Source: Megamerina dolium (Eukaryota > Arthropoda > Insecta > Diptera > Megamerinidae). Taken from it: a stretch of DNA of 64,000 bases. Shown piece by piece: positions 1 through 10,838 of this stretch (its first letter is position 1; each line of letters starts with the position of its first letter). The translations under genes were made by a program, and so were the position numbers. Below the pieces are notes generated by a model. That model ran no database searches. It was not told the origin of the DNA and saw only the letters and a list, made by a program, of their open reading frames with translations. The stretch is from contig OY978526.1 of assembly GCA_963854835.1 (NCBI GenBank), positions 89,683,846 through 89,747,845 of the forward strand. Reading direction: 5' to 3'.

Positions 1-9
1 CTGAGACCT

Positions 10-121
10 TTCAAATGAAAGTATTGAATTACATAACGGAGACCAAGTTTTTCCATGTTTACAAATTCACTAAAAATTCAAATAAAATACTAAACAACGT
101 GGCGCCGGGTCGGGGACCGCC
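10..121 (-). mobile_element. mariner fragment (same family as 26681-27925 and 36460-37340)
   Basis: Reading the minus strand, this matches the start of the mariner copies near 26.86 kb and 36.61 kb: the leader with GGCGCCACGTTG, then the ATG and the first codons (MEKIGHRYVIQ). On its outer side it goes straight into a terminal repeat (CCGCCCTCG), skipping about 100 bp of leader found in the other copies. It is an internally deleted scrap with no coding capacity. Confidence 0.7.
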
Positions 122-149
122 CTCGCATATGTTGAGAAAGCTTCAAAAG

Positions 150-330
150 AAAGACAGTGCCGGAATAAGTTTGACAAATTTAATTCTGAAAATTTTCATT
201 CCAAGCTGACCAATATTCAGGTCAATCAGCTGTGGTTAATGAAGACCTTATGAGAGCCATCATAGAGTCGGATCACCATGCAACTGTGCTAGATATTAAA
301 GTGATATTATGGTCGACCAATTGAGGTGGC
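150..330 (+). mobile_element. mariner transposase N-terminal relic
   Basis: Broken frames give FDKFNSENF and then, after a one-base shift, VVNEDLMRAIIESDHHATV. This is the linker and helix-turn-helix part of a mariner-type transposase. The order and spacing fit the family, but no terminal repeats are visible and the lineage is not assigned. Confidence 0.55.
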
Positions 331-2148
331 TCGTATATAATGATCAATGGTTAGTTCTTTGAAGTCATGTCAACGTAATATCTCAAACTATTCTACTATT
401 GGGAATCGATTAGCATAAATAGGTTCTGCTGAAATTTAACCACTCATCTCGGCGAAAGATCTTTAAAGTTTTAAGTCCTATTGCTGATACAACTTTAGAA
501 GAAATATTAATTTTATTTTTGATTGCATATAAATATCTAGCAATAAGCTTAAATAAACTCTCATCGAATCATTCTTCACATCCTTCTATAATAGTACACC
601 TTTAATTGCGTTTTTCATGCATCGAAATCAAATAGTATTACTTTAACAGTCATAATTAAATCATACATCATATCATAAATGACAAAAAAAAGAAAAAACA
701 TTGTACATATCTCATAGATATCTACATTATTATTACAAAGTTTATAGCATTCAATAAAAGCTGACCATTTATAATGAAATGACTTATATGAGTAAATCCA
801 TCATAATGCACATCCGACTAGAGTTACTCATATGTATTACACATATCTTTGTTGTCATAATTCAAAATACGTATGTATGTATATAGAATATATATATATA
901 TCAACCTAAGTAATTTATAATAGAGTATATAGAGTGTAGAAAATAATGATAATAATAATGATGATGATGATGATGTGACCATGAGCGCAACTACATCTTC
1001 TTGTATTTATAAACAGATGTCAAAAGCAGATTATAATCACACAATCATTAATAAAATGTGACGAATACAAAAATTGACATGAAGTGTTGGTCAAAAGTCC
1101 CTTTTTTGTTTTCGATGACTACTATTGTAGTCGGAAAGTCCTTTTTTATACAAAAATGTAGAATAGCAAAGTGAAAGGTGAAACAACAATGTTAACCGAG
1201 CTAAATTTCATACTCGTACTCCTTCCTACACTTCCAAACCAAATAGGGCAAAATGGACAGAAGCAAATTTTCATAATGTCAACGTATCAAGTGTAGGATA
1301 TAGACAATAATAAAGGCAATGCTTTTTTGCACAAACAGACAACAGACAATCAAACAGACAGACAGACAGACAAACAAACAGACAGACAAACAATCAGATA
1401 GTCAAACAGATGTACTAAAAATATTGCAAAGGACACATTCAATCAACTATGTATGAGGTACATAGTGAGAAAGGACAAAAGCAATATGAGACAATATAAA
1501 TAATAAATGATAGGTCTATTCTAAGTGGGGCTACTCAAAGCACTTACATACTCATATATACATATGTACATATGTGTGTGTGTGTATATCAACATACAGT
1601 AGCCATATACTATATGCGTATGCAAGTAGAACATATTCGTATTGTAAGGCTTCTCTGTTTGTAAGCCACTTCAGACCCCATACAAAAAATGAGAGCATCT
1701 GAGAAGTCTGCAAAAATAAAATAATAAATAACAACAACAACAAAAAATTAAAGAAGTAACAAAATAAAGCTTAATTCCAAGCCAAATCGAAATAAGAAGA
1801 AACTAGATACAAGGAAGAAAAAAAAAAGCTCACTGCTACATCAAATAGAAGACTTAACATTTGTCAATGATGACGGCCAACCAATTGATCAACAATATAC
1901 AGTCTCAGGATTAAAGAAGAGCACAAATATGCAAATAAGAATACTCGTAACGAAATACTACTACTACTCGCCGTAGTGTACTTAAGAAAGCGTTGATAGC
2001 ATGGGAAAGACAGCCTTATTGCCTTATACTTCCTGTTTCTTTTTATTCAGAGCACTTTTTTTTTCACTAAATTAAAAAAGAAATGTCTTTTCTGAAGGAA
2101 ATTTCAAGGCAATAATACTTTAAAAAAATGCTAAATGAAATTACGGGC
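331..2148. other. Gene-free AT-rich DNA
   Basis: No supportable gene was seen. It contains a GAT/AAT run near 949-976, a GACA/AACA tract at 1334-1386 and a short TG run near 1570-1586. ORFs here are short and built from low-complexity sequence. Confidence 0.6.
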
Positions 2149-2162
2149 ACACTTTCGTTAAT

Positions 2163-2273
2163 TATTATTATTATTATTATTATTATTAGAGGGTTGTATT
2201 GCACAGGGACCCTAAGTCTATTGTGCACCTCATCATGGTTTAGAGTATTTCTCTAAGTCCAGCATCCATAAGG
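2163..2273 (-). mobile_element. Short retroposed LINE 3' end with TAA tail
   Basis: The 14-base sequence ACACTTTCGTTAAT occurs at 2149-2162 and again at 2274-2287, exactly flanking a 111 bp insert. On the minus strand the insert ends in a (TAA)n run (2163-2189 on plus). A tail of simple repeats plus a 14 bp target duplication is the hallmark of target-primed retroposition. The body is too short to classify and has no coding content. Confidence 0.7.
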
Positions 2274-2287
2274 ACACTTTCGTTAAT

Positions 2288-3670
2288 ACACATTGCCAAA
2301 AAATATACTCAAAAGAGAACGAAAAAAAAAATTCAAAAGGAGCATTTAATAGTCAACACATGGCACATGACAGTGGGCAATAGGCAAAAAAAAAGTTAGT
2401 TAATTTGCTAATTAATTTTTCCCCAATTAAATTCAATTTAAACACACTTTATCGTTAGAGTTGATGCTGTAGTTGTTGCTGTTGTTGTTGTTCTTGTAAC
2501 CAAAGTAGCAGCTGCCTGTCAAAAAATTCACTGAAGCTTTTCTAATACAATTGTAGTTGGCTGTTATTTCATAAAAAAAAAAAAAACAAAATCCAATCCT
2601 TTTCTTTGTTGCGTTCGTACACACACGCACACACACCCACACAAAACACGTAGTGCTCAAAGGATAATTTTTATGAGACGGAATTCAAGCACATAGACAC
2701 ACTGACACAAATACACTAGTGTGTGCGATAAAAAAAAAAAACGAATAAAAAGGAAGCAAAAAAAAAAAAGGAGTAAAACTTTAGACACGTTCTTGCTTGC
2801 TTTTTCACCGAACACGTTTTTCTTTCAGCTGAAGATTTGTGTTGTTGTTGTTGTTGTTTTTTTTTTTTTTGTAAATTGACAATTATTATATTTTTGCTCA
2901 ACAGGATAATAATATAAGAGAAATTGCTAAGGATTACAATTTTCACTTTATACCAATTGCTAGCTTTGTCTCTATAATATGAGAGCAATTTAAATGTTGT
3001 ATTAATTTTATATTTACAATTTCAATATGTTCTTCCTTGTTAATTATTTTTCCTTGTTTATGGTCTTTGAGTTTTTTTTTTATTTATTATTTGTTTGCCT
3101 TTTCGATGAAAATTTTCCGTTTATGTCTGTTTCAATTAAAAGTTCGCAGTTAACTGAATTTTGTATGAAACGACAACAACAGCATCACTTCGTAAAACCA
3201 AGTCGCCAAATCAGTCAATTTCGCTTACATTACATTTAGAATTTGGAAACAGTTTGTGAACTTTATCAAACAACAACAACAACAACACATAGAGAATACA
3301 TAAGCTTAGCTAGCAAACAGCATCCACATACAGCATCTCAAAGGAAATATGAAAGAAAGCTTTTGCTTGCCTCTCTTTTAGTGGTTGCTTTGCTCTCAAT
3401 TCTGACAATGACACAATACGAGTGTACAAATTTGGTAAATATTCTCTTGCGCGCATTGTATATTCATGCTTTTTTTTTCACAGCCGTTGCTTATCAGTAT
3501 GACAATTTTAATAAGATTAATTTAGAGCTAAGATGAAGTCTGATGATTTCTAATTGTCAGTCTGAGAAAGCTTTTGATCGTCGATCAATCGATTTCAAAA
3601 AATTATCTTAAAAAATAGCAAAATTTTTCTGGTAGCTTAAAATATATTATTTTAGTAAATATATATTTCT
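2288..3670. other. Gene-free AT-rich DNA
   Basis: Poly-A/T runs, CAA/TTG runs (2470-2500, 2840-2870, 3270-3290) and short CA tracts. Open frames of up to 97 codons are low-complexity and have no recognisable domain. Confidence 0.6.
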
Positions 3671-3683
3671 TAATTCAAAGCTT

Positions 3684-4044
3684 AATTCAAATGTAGTTGC
3701 CGTACTAACGGGCCACTTGCATGCTCCAAGCTTGTTTTACCGGCCAACGATTTTTATCGCAGCTGCCAGGACGAGGAATAGAAGGAAATTGTTTACCACT
3801 TCCTCTGTAAATGCCCCTCCTTGGCAAGCAGAAGTCTCACCCGATTGGGGAGTGCCTTTTTTACAGATACCACTCAGCTAGCACCCATGGATATCAGGGA
3901 CATTGCTCTATTCATTAGGAAATCCCAATGGCTCCGTTTAACAGAGGGTGCAGAATAAACAGCATCATTAAAGCAGGCTAACACAATGGGCCAATCTTCG
4001 GCCTAAGGGGGGGGGGCAGCCGCATAACATAACCTAACCTAACC
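3684..4044 (+). mobile_element. 5'-truncated RNase H-type LINE, 3' end
   Basis: This is the C-terminus of a non-LTR retrotransposon: a degenerate Cys/His knuckle (RSCQDEE, stop, then HFLCKCPSLASRSL) followed by the typical ending DIALFIRKSQWL and a stop. The first knuckle Cys is Tyr. The 3' UTR has CACAATGGGCC, a G run, GCAGCCGCATAA and CCTAA repeats. TAATTCAAAGCTT at 3671-3683 and 4045-4057 is a 13 bp target-site duplication fixing both ends. The copy is dead. Confidence 0.85.
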
Positions 4045-4299
4045 TAATTCAAAGCTTTAAGTATATCATAGCGTTGTATACACTTGACATTAAATAGATC
4101 ACTTTGGCATAAAAAGTATAGAATAGTCGTCAATAGTGTATACAGGGTAAAAATTGAGGGTACACGAACCTTAGCTTAAGTGAAAATTTTTGAAGCAAAT
4201 GAAACCAACTCAAAATCGATGGACTTCCGTGTTTGTCAAATAATGCTTGTTTAAAAAACGAACCTAAAGGAAGAAATATTTAGGAATAAGTTTTAAAAA

Positions 4300-4949
4300 C
4301 TCTTCACTGGGTCGATTTTTTATGTGGCGGGTCCCAAACCCAACACACTACCTCTAATCGAGGAGGTTTTCGCCACTCACTTCAGCCGCCTCCCAGCAGA
4401 CCCCCATTAATAATGAAGGTGCCATCACATAGTAAGCAGAGCAAGCGACAAGACTACCCCTCATTAACAAATAAAGGTATCATCACATAGCGCTCAGAGC
4501 AAACTACATGACAGCCAGTGAGTTGATTTGCGATGAGTTCAACAAGGATTGCGCTAGCCCCACCCGGTTAAGGCAGTTAGACCTATTTTGGACCTATTTG
4601 TATTGGTGGTGAGTACCGAATAAGGTATAACCATGAGATGTACGAGCTGCTTGCCGATATTGGCATAGTAAAGCTCAGCAAAATCCAACGGCTGCGCTGG
4701 CTAGGTCATATCGAGCGAATGGAAGAACACGTTCCAGCTAAGAAGGTGTTATATTCGGAAACCGATGGTGGACGACACAGAAGAGCAAGACCTAACACCT
4801 CCGGTGAAAAGACCAAGTACTGGAGAACCTGACGGCGCTTGGAATTTCTAAATGGCGCCAGCTAGCGAAGAACAGGAATGGTTGGCGAACCATGTTATAT
4901 TCGGCTTCTATCGATAATCGGATTTTATGGCCACATAAGTAAGTAAATC
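4300..4949 (+). mobile_element. Rearranged non-LTR retrotransposon copy
   Basis: The 3' half (about 4560-4930) encodes the end of a reverse-transcriptase ORF2, with motif EMYELLADIGIVK then IQRLRWLGHIERME. It is interrupted by stops and frameshifts and ends in GGCCACATAAGTAAG. The 5' part (4310-4550) is a GC-richer segment without ORFs. AGTTTTAAAAA at 4289-4299 and 4950-4960 flanks the whole block, suggesting one insertion: a leader joined to the 3' end through an internal deletion. Sister copies are at 6.1, 6.7 and 49.9 kb. Confidence 0.7.
4401..4512. repeat. Two imperfect tandem units of about 55 bp
   Basis: Two neighbouring units share the pattern CCC-CATTAA, AAAGGT-CATCACATAG and CAGAGCAA. 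They lie in the 5' module of the rearranged LINE at 4300-4949. Confidence 0.5.
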
Positions 4950-4960
4950 AGTTTTAAAAA

Positions 4961-6105
4961 ATCATATTTGAATATAATTTTCCTTTATAATTAACTTCAT
5001 TCTGAAAATATGCCAAAAATGTCAGAGTTCTTCTTGTGCAAGTTCAAATATTAAATCATTATATTCGAAAAGATAAAAACCTTTCAGTTTAGATATTAGG
5101 TATTTTAAAACCTAGCTAAACTTGAAATATTACGATTCGAAATGGCAGGTATTGTTCAGAAACTTAACTCAAAAACATTAGAAAATGGTAATCTAGGCTT
5201 ATAATGAACCAAAAAAAAAATTGTCTAAGTACAAATGCCTTTATTTCTTAATCAAACATCTGGCAATACTTTTAATGGAGTGTATCTTTTTTCTTATGCT
5301 CTTATAAGAAAATTTGTTATCAGCCGCGCCATTGAATTCATACGTATTGTATATTAAGCTTTAATTAATGCTTGTTTTTTTTTATTATTTTACTCGTAGT
5401 GTTGATTTGATTAGCTGTGTAAATACATGCTGCAGGCAGACAATTGCATGCCGATTATAAAATTTCAACACACTCTCTTAAAATCTGTTGAATTAAAGAG
5501 AAATATACGGTAATGATAATTATTCTATCTCACTCTCCCTCTCTCGCTAAATTTTCTGTTTCTCTTATAAGTCATAGGAACTTGTTGTTATAATTTAATT
5601 AATAGAGATATAAATAATATGAATACATATGAATAATATTATGAACATTAAAAAATATTTAATAGTAAACATTATAATAAGACTCCTTCACTGCTCTTAT
5701 GAATTATTTTATTGCAATTGTATGTTTCGTATATGACTCTTTTGAAAAGAGAGTCATGAAGGAAACAACATACAAGTATGAGTATGAGACATGTATGTAC
5801 TTATATTTCGACATGCACACAGCATGCGGTCCGCTTACAGACAAATCGTATTGCTTTGTAGCCATTGAACTTGACAAATTTTAGAGCGCCAAACAGTCAT
5901 CCTCACCCCCAGCCCAAGACTAATGAATGAACATCCGTAATATGTTGTTGTGTGAATTTATTTATTTAAATTTCTTTTTAAGTAAATTAACTAAAGGTAT
6001 TTTGTTCTTATAGCCAGAATAATATATTTTAACGATTTTGTGAAATACATATTTATTACATAGAATTACCAAAAGCCTATTTATATTACTAATTACGAAA
6101 GAATA
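4961..6105. other. Gene-free AT-rich DNA
   Basis: No gene or transposon recognised. It has a short CT-rich run near 5529-5545 and AT-rich sequence elsewhere. Confidence 0.5.
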
Positions 6106-6109
6106 TGAC

Positions 6110-6570
6110 AGCACCATCTTGTCGACATTGTATGATAGTTGAACTGCAATTGAGAAGTCTGGTCATCCGTGTTGGAACGAAATCGACATTCTACAAGTCT
6201 CTCAGCAGCTAGCGAACCAGTTGCAACTATGAGCTGTATAATAATAATATTTTGTGACTCTAGTTTTGAGGGGTATTTTCTACAGGTGCCCACAACCCGT
6301 TGTATGAAAAAATAACGACTTTCACACCACCTCGTGCCGATACTGACATAATTAACCACAACCAAATTGATTGGCTGAGTTGACGAACGAATTGAAGAAC
6401 ATACATCAGCGAAGAAGTTGTAGAGCCCGCTGAACGATGCAACGATAAAGACAACAATTAAGCTCCAGTAAAAAAGCTAAGTACTGGAGAATCGATACCA
6501 GCTTTTGTTTCCAATTGACTCAGCAAACGAAGAACAAAACCAGCTAGAGAAGGATTTTACATTCGCCCAA
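6110..6570 (+). mobile_element. Very degenerate copy of the RT-type LINE
   Basis: Scattered nucleotide matches, in order, to the intact-looking copy at 6682-7281: GCCGATACTGACATA, CAACCAAATTGATTGGCTGAG, CAGCGAAGAAG then CCCGCTGAACGATGC, AAGTACTGGAGAATCG, and TTCCAATTGACTCAGCAAAC. All reading frames are destroyed. It sits 110 bp upstream of the younger copy in the same orientation. Confidence 0.55.
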
Positions 6571-6681
6571 AATCAATCAGTCAATCACATCAATCAATGG
6601 TTGCAATTGTCAGATAAGTGTGTAAATAAACTCCATTCCTCTATTAAATTTAATATAATGTATTCTATATGTACTGTTGCT

Positions 6682-7281
6682 TAAACAACTATAATGACTT
6701 CAGCCTGGAGATCATGCGTAGGATAACTCTTGCTAACAGGTGTTACTCTGGTGTGAGCAGTAAGCAATTGAGTAGTCGAGCCCTCTCTCGAAGATCGAAA
6801 ATCACACTCTACAAATCCCTCATTATTCGTGTCCTAACATATGGCGCAGAAGCCTGGATAATATCCATCACGGATGAGAGGATGTTTGGAGTTTTCGAGA
6901 GAAAAGTTCTGCGCAGGATCTTCAAACCTATTTGCGTTGATGGCGAGTATCGAATGAGGTACAACGATGAGCTGTATGAGCTGTACGCTGAGATTGACAT
7001 AGTCAGGCGAATCAAAATTCAGCGGCTGCGCTGGCTGCGTCATGTCGAGCGAATGGTAGAAGACGCTCCAGTGAAGATGGTATTTAATTCGGCACCGGCT
7101 GGAGGACGCACAAGAAGAGGAAGATCAAACCTCCGTTGGAAGGACCAAGTGTTATGTAACCTGGCGTCGCTTGGAACATCGAATTGGCGCCAGAAAGCGA
7201 AGAATAGAGAAGCCTGGCGTCGCATTATATGTTCGGCCTAAATCGATCATCGGTTGTTATGGCCACATAATAAGAAGAAGA
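6682..7281 (+). mobile_element. 5'-truncated non-LTR retrotransposon (RT C-terminal part)
   Basis: An open frame to 7241 encodes the thumb/connection end of a LINE reverse transcriptase: SLEIMRRITLANRCYSG, then LTYGAEAWIIS, FERKVLRRIF, YNDELYELYAEIDIVRR, IQRLRWLRHVERM and a basic GGRTRRGRSNLRWKDQ, ending WRRIICSA-stop. The polymerase core is missing. The 3' UTR is short and ends in AAG repeats. ATGTACTGTTGCT at 6669-6681 and 7282-7294 is a perfect 13 bp target duplication. The lack of stops marks it as the youngest of the four copies in the window. Confidence 0.9.
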
Positions 7282-7294
7282 ATGTACTGTTGCT

Positions 7295-8219
7295 GATTCA
7301 ATGCTCCAGACATCGTAGCCTTTGCTTTGAAATTGGTTTCAAAATTTTTACATATATGGGTAGATATTAACCGACAAAAATTTCACTTCGTTATTAGTCC
7401 TTTATTTTTAGATTTAGCTCAACAATTGATAAGAGAAAGTTTAATGGTTTTTAAAGGGCTTCAATATTATGTTAGATTAAAAGTTTATTAGGGGGGCTGA
7501 ATATAATTTTTTATGATATTATTGAACTTTAAAGTGCGATATAGGCAATTATAGCCCTTCCTGAGACCTTAACAACAAGTTATCATTTTTCAAAATCTGA
7601 TAATTAACAATTGAGCTATGATAAAAAAACATTTTTTTTCCGGTAATCCTTCAACATCATTTTTCAAATTAGGCGTGAAATTTCGAAACTTATTTTTTGT
7701 TTTTGTATGGGGAGCGATCCACCTTAGAGTATATCCTGGAATCGGGTGCTCAACTATATAATACGACCCTGTCTATAAGTGGCTAGACATAATGTATGTG
7801 TCACAGTGGTGATGTCAATCAGATATCTACAGCTTGTTCTCAATATTTAATATAAGTATGTTGATATTTACAATACGTAGAACTATATTGCTGATGAATT
7901 GTTATGTTTATCACACTAAAATTCATAGCATTGACGCAACAAATTTAGAGTTAGCGTCAATTTTTGCACCAGCAACTAAATCATTTGTATTCAGTCTATG
8001 TAAAAGTATTTTTGATTTTTGAAAATTATATTAGTCCAAGCGTCATTTGGATTGATTTCAAGTAAATCGAAATCGAAGCTTGCAAACAAGTGAACAAATT
8101 TTCTATACAATAACACTCAATATCTTCAAATTTTATAGGAGATATTGAAAAATGCATAAGGAATTTGATAACAGTCTACTCATTTTAAGAAGCTCAAAAA
8201 AATTTGTTTCTACGCTACA
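7295..8219. other. Gene-free stretch downstream of the first FReD gene
   Basis: No gene or repeat recognised. One 62-codon ORF at 7834 has no family features. Confidence 0.5.
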
Positions 8220-8225
8220 TTTATT
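8220..8225 (-). promoter_or_regulatory. Poly(A) signal of the minus-strand FReD gene
   Basis: TTTATT on the plus strand gives AATAAA on the minus strand, about 80 nt past the stop codon at 8304-8306. This is the first canonical signal after the stop. Confidence 0.6.
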
Positions 8226-8303
8226 ATATACATATTATTGGCATAATGTACTTAATTTTTAATGTACACAATTTATACACATAATTTCCTTATTACTAAG
8301 ATA

Positions 8304-9975
8304 CTATTTCGCACGTATTGCCATATGAACATATTTCATTGTATATTGATAGCCATGCCAAGTCCACCACACAATACCTCTGGCAAATTGTTCCATTCCA
8401 GGACTATATTTATCAAGTTGATTGCGATAAAGGCCATTTAAATTACTGCAAAAAATAAATAATTAAAAAATATGTATGAAACACGTTTCCCAATTAAGGC
8501 AAATACAAGTCAACTAGTACCTATGATGACAACCTTCATACCACCAAGCACCTTTAAATGCTTGAGCACAATTATTGCCATTATCATTGATATTATCTTT
8601 TGTTGTAAACTTGTGTCCAGCATGCAGTCTGAGTGAGTCACCGACATTGCCATCAAAGTCACCCAGTTTTTCCATTTCGTATTTGGACTGTTCATCGCCT
8701 ATCACGAAATCAGTATATTTTGCAAATTTCCTATTGTCCTCAAAATCTTCCATTTGAATCCATAACTCTTGTGGCTGTGCATATGTGAGCGCATGTAATC
8801 TCTCCAAACCGATAAAATATTCACTATTCAAATTTCCAAAACCCTTCTTGTATTCATTCCAATCACGATAGAAATCAACGCTGCCATCTTGACGTCGTTG
8901 TATTATCGTCCAAGCATCGCCACCATTTGGATCTTCCAAACAATAGACTTTGAAGGGCATCAAATCAGAATCGGCAATACGAATATTGTAAATGCCACTT
9001 TTGCCACCCAACTTTAATGCTTCGGCACAGCTGGTGGGTAAATCATCTTCAACAGAGACAGACGTATTGATATCAACGGCATCAACAGTTATTCTGATTT
9101 CATCATCAGATCCGCTTCCCTCCAGTTCATCCTGATTGTCTATATTGGACGATACAGTCGATGACTCTTCAAACTTTCTCGTATTATCCTCAAGTAGAGC
9201 ATCATCAATGTTGATGGCATAAGCATCATCAATATCTTCGTTTGATTCAGACATTTTTGGCGGCTGTTTACTTGTACTTGTATCCTTCAGTAATTCATAA
9301 TCTTCGTTGCTGGCATAAAGTTCTTCGCTATCTTCAAATGAGACAGAACTACGGCCAAATACAAGTTCTGGGGCTGGGCTTTCTGTGATTTGTTCATATT
9401 CCGTCCTTATATCAGCCCTTTTTAACGACTGCTTAGATAATAATTGCAATTTCTTCGAATATTCATCAAGTAGATCTTTAACACCATCATTTAGCTCATT
9501 TTGTTTGCTTTCCATTATCTGATCAAATTTATTATTTTGTTTTTCAAATTTCTCATAAAATGAGAATATCATTTGTTTGAAATCTGTTCTCTGTACAAGT
9601 AAATCTCTTCTTGATCTACAATTTATTGAATGTGGGTAATGATTAAATTTAAATTTATACAATTATTTACATATATTTGAACACGTACCTTGCACTAAAA
9701 CGATCCAATTTAAAATTTAAACTTTGTATTTGTGCATTCAATTGAGCAACTTGTGTGAAAATCTTCTCTAATGGATCATCTGTATTCCATGATGATATTG
9801 AATTCTATATAACATTCAAGTTGCGTTAGAAAAATTGTCAACACTCAAATAGTAAAAATAATCTTCAAACCTCATCGTCCTCATAAAGTATACCATTCAG
9901 TAATGGTGTTGTAAAACTTTGATCAATGAATAAAATCAATAAAATTGAAAATAATCCAAATTTCATGCGACACAT
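8304..9975 (-). CDS. Secreted fibrinogen-related (FReD/ficolin-like) lectin, 485 aa
   Basis: Model: exons 9975-9871, 9804-9689, 9615-8521 and 8445-8304; introns of 66, 73 and 75 bp, all GT-AG, phases 0, 2, 2. The start at 9975 (or in-frame 9966) opens a signal peptide (MCRMKFGLFSILLILF). Residues about 40-140 are helical/coiled-coil-like, about 148-265 form a long acidic Ser/Asp/Glu spacer, and 269-485 are a full fibrinogen C domain with WTIIQRRQDGS, GAWWYEGCHHSNLNG and Cys 270/299 and 423/436 in the usual disulfide positions. Family knowledge: insect FReDs are extracellular pattern-recognition lectins that bind acetylated sugars in a Ca2+-assisted pocket. Oddity: the Ca2+ loop reads KDNIND, so the middle Asp of the usual DxDxD is Ile416. 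It lies divergent to the paralogue at 12856-14207. The family is certain; the ligand and an immune role are inferred. Confidence 0.93.
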
Positions 9976-10039
9976 GGTTCAAGTAGTTATAATTTTTGCA
10001 CAATTTTAAATAATTTGAATTTGTTGTTTATATTTTGTA

Positions 10040-10078
10040 GACTAAATACTTTTTGGCATAAATTTTACACTTTATATA
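10040..10078 (-). promoter_or_regulatory. Core promoter of the minus-strand FReD gene
   Basis: On the minus strand TATATAAAG lies at 10078-10070, followed about 35 nt later by TTAGTC (10045-10040), an Inr-like start with A at 10043. This gives a 5' UTR of roughly 70 nt before the ATG at 9975. No obvious kappaB site was seen nearby. Confidence 0.6.
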
Positions 10079-10171
10079 CTCAGTGATTTCATCAAAAATA
10101 TATAAACATTTGCATCTATCAGTCAACCTATTGAACTGTTGTTACTTTGAATTCCACTGAAATGTGCCACA

Positions 10172-10800
10172 TAGTCAGGGGCGTAGCGAGAGTTTTCTGA
10201 AGGTCTTAATTTGTTAAAATTATACTAAAAAAATAAATATGTGGCACTTAAAGCCCCGAAGGTCTCATTGGCCGATCTTCTCTTCCATTACTGTTGTGTG
10301 TGTTAAATTTTGGACAGTATTAGAAGGGACCTACTTGTTTTAGCCGGTTCCGAATGGCAGAACCCTTGTGGCATCACTTTTTCTGAGCTTTGTCACAGAG
10401 ATCTTCTAGAAGCCTTATCATGGCAAGTTGTTACTATCGGAAGAATTGCCAATTGCTTGCCGAAAATTATACTAAGTTCATTAAAATTCGAGAAACAAAT
10501 TTTACGATTTATTTCAGATTTATACCAATTGGAGTAATTTTCCCAATACTTTTGTATCAAAATTTGTACAAAGATCACCATAAATTATTTGTAAAATATT
10601 GTAGTAAATTATTTAAACTATTTAATGAGTTTTCTAATTATATAATGAGTAGTAAGTCAATGATATCGATATCGATAACCAAATACGCATATTTGTGGGA
10701 GCTTATTTCTTCACCGTTCTTTATCATCCCAATTCTGAGGAGCATAGTAGATAGTGCCCAAATAATTTTGCGAAATATTAGTCATTGAATCCCCTGACTA
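10172..10800. mobile_element. Possible short inverted-repeat DNA element carrying a SINE
   Basis: TAGTCAGGGG at 10172-10181 is repeated in inverse at 10791-10800. Next to the left copy is GGGGCGTAGCGAG, resembling the GGCGTAGCCAGGGGGG end found at 24.9 kb. A SINE sits inside (10229-10462). The inverted repeat is only 10 bp and no target duplication is clear, so the element is tentative. Confidence 0.35.
10229..10462 (-). mobile_element. 5'-truncated tRNA-derived SINE
   Basis: Same body as the full copies at 16806-17160 and 43615-43978: CTTCTCTTCCATTACTGTTG, then a TTAAATTTTGGACAGTATTAGA-like stretch, GGTTCCGAATGGCAGAAC and CACTTTTTCTGAGCTTTGTC. The tRNA-like head is missing. AAAATTATACTAA at 10216-10228 and 10463-10475 is a perfect 13 bp target-site duplication, so the truncation happened at insertion. 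Confidence 0.85.
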
Positions 10801-10838
10801 CATCCTTGCACATATTGCAATACAAAATATATAATATA

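Noticed and set aside
1334..1386. CRISPR-like short repeats (GACA/AACA)
   Set aside because: No spacer structure; a eukaryotic microsatellite.
2433..3536. Cluster of short ORFs with Gln/Asn and hydrophobic runs
   Set aside because: They follow CAA/TTG and poly-T repeats. The frames are not connected by good splice sites, and no family was recognised.
9616..9662. Open-frame extension MYKFKFNHYPHSINC before exon 3 of the minus-strand FReD
   Set aside because: This is intron 2 sequence. A good acceptor at 9616-9617 and a matching donor at 9688-9687 join exon 2 in phase, as in the paralogue.
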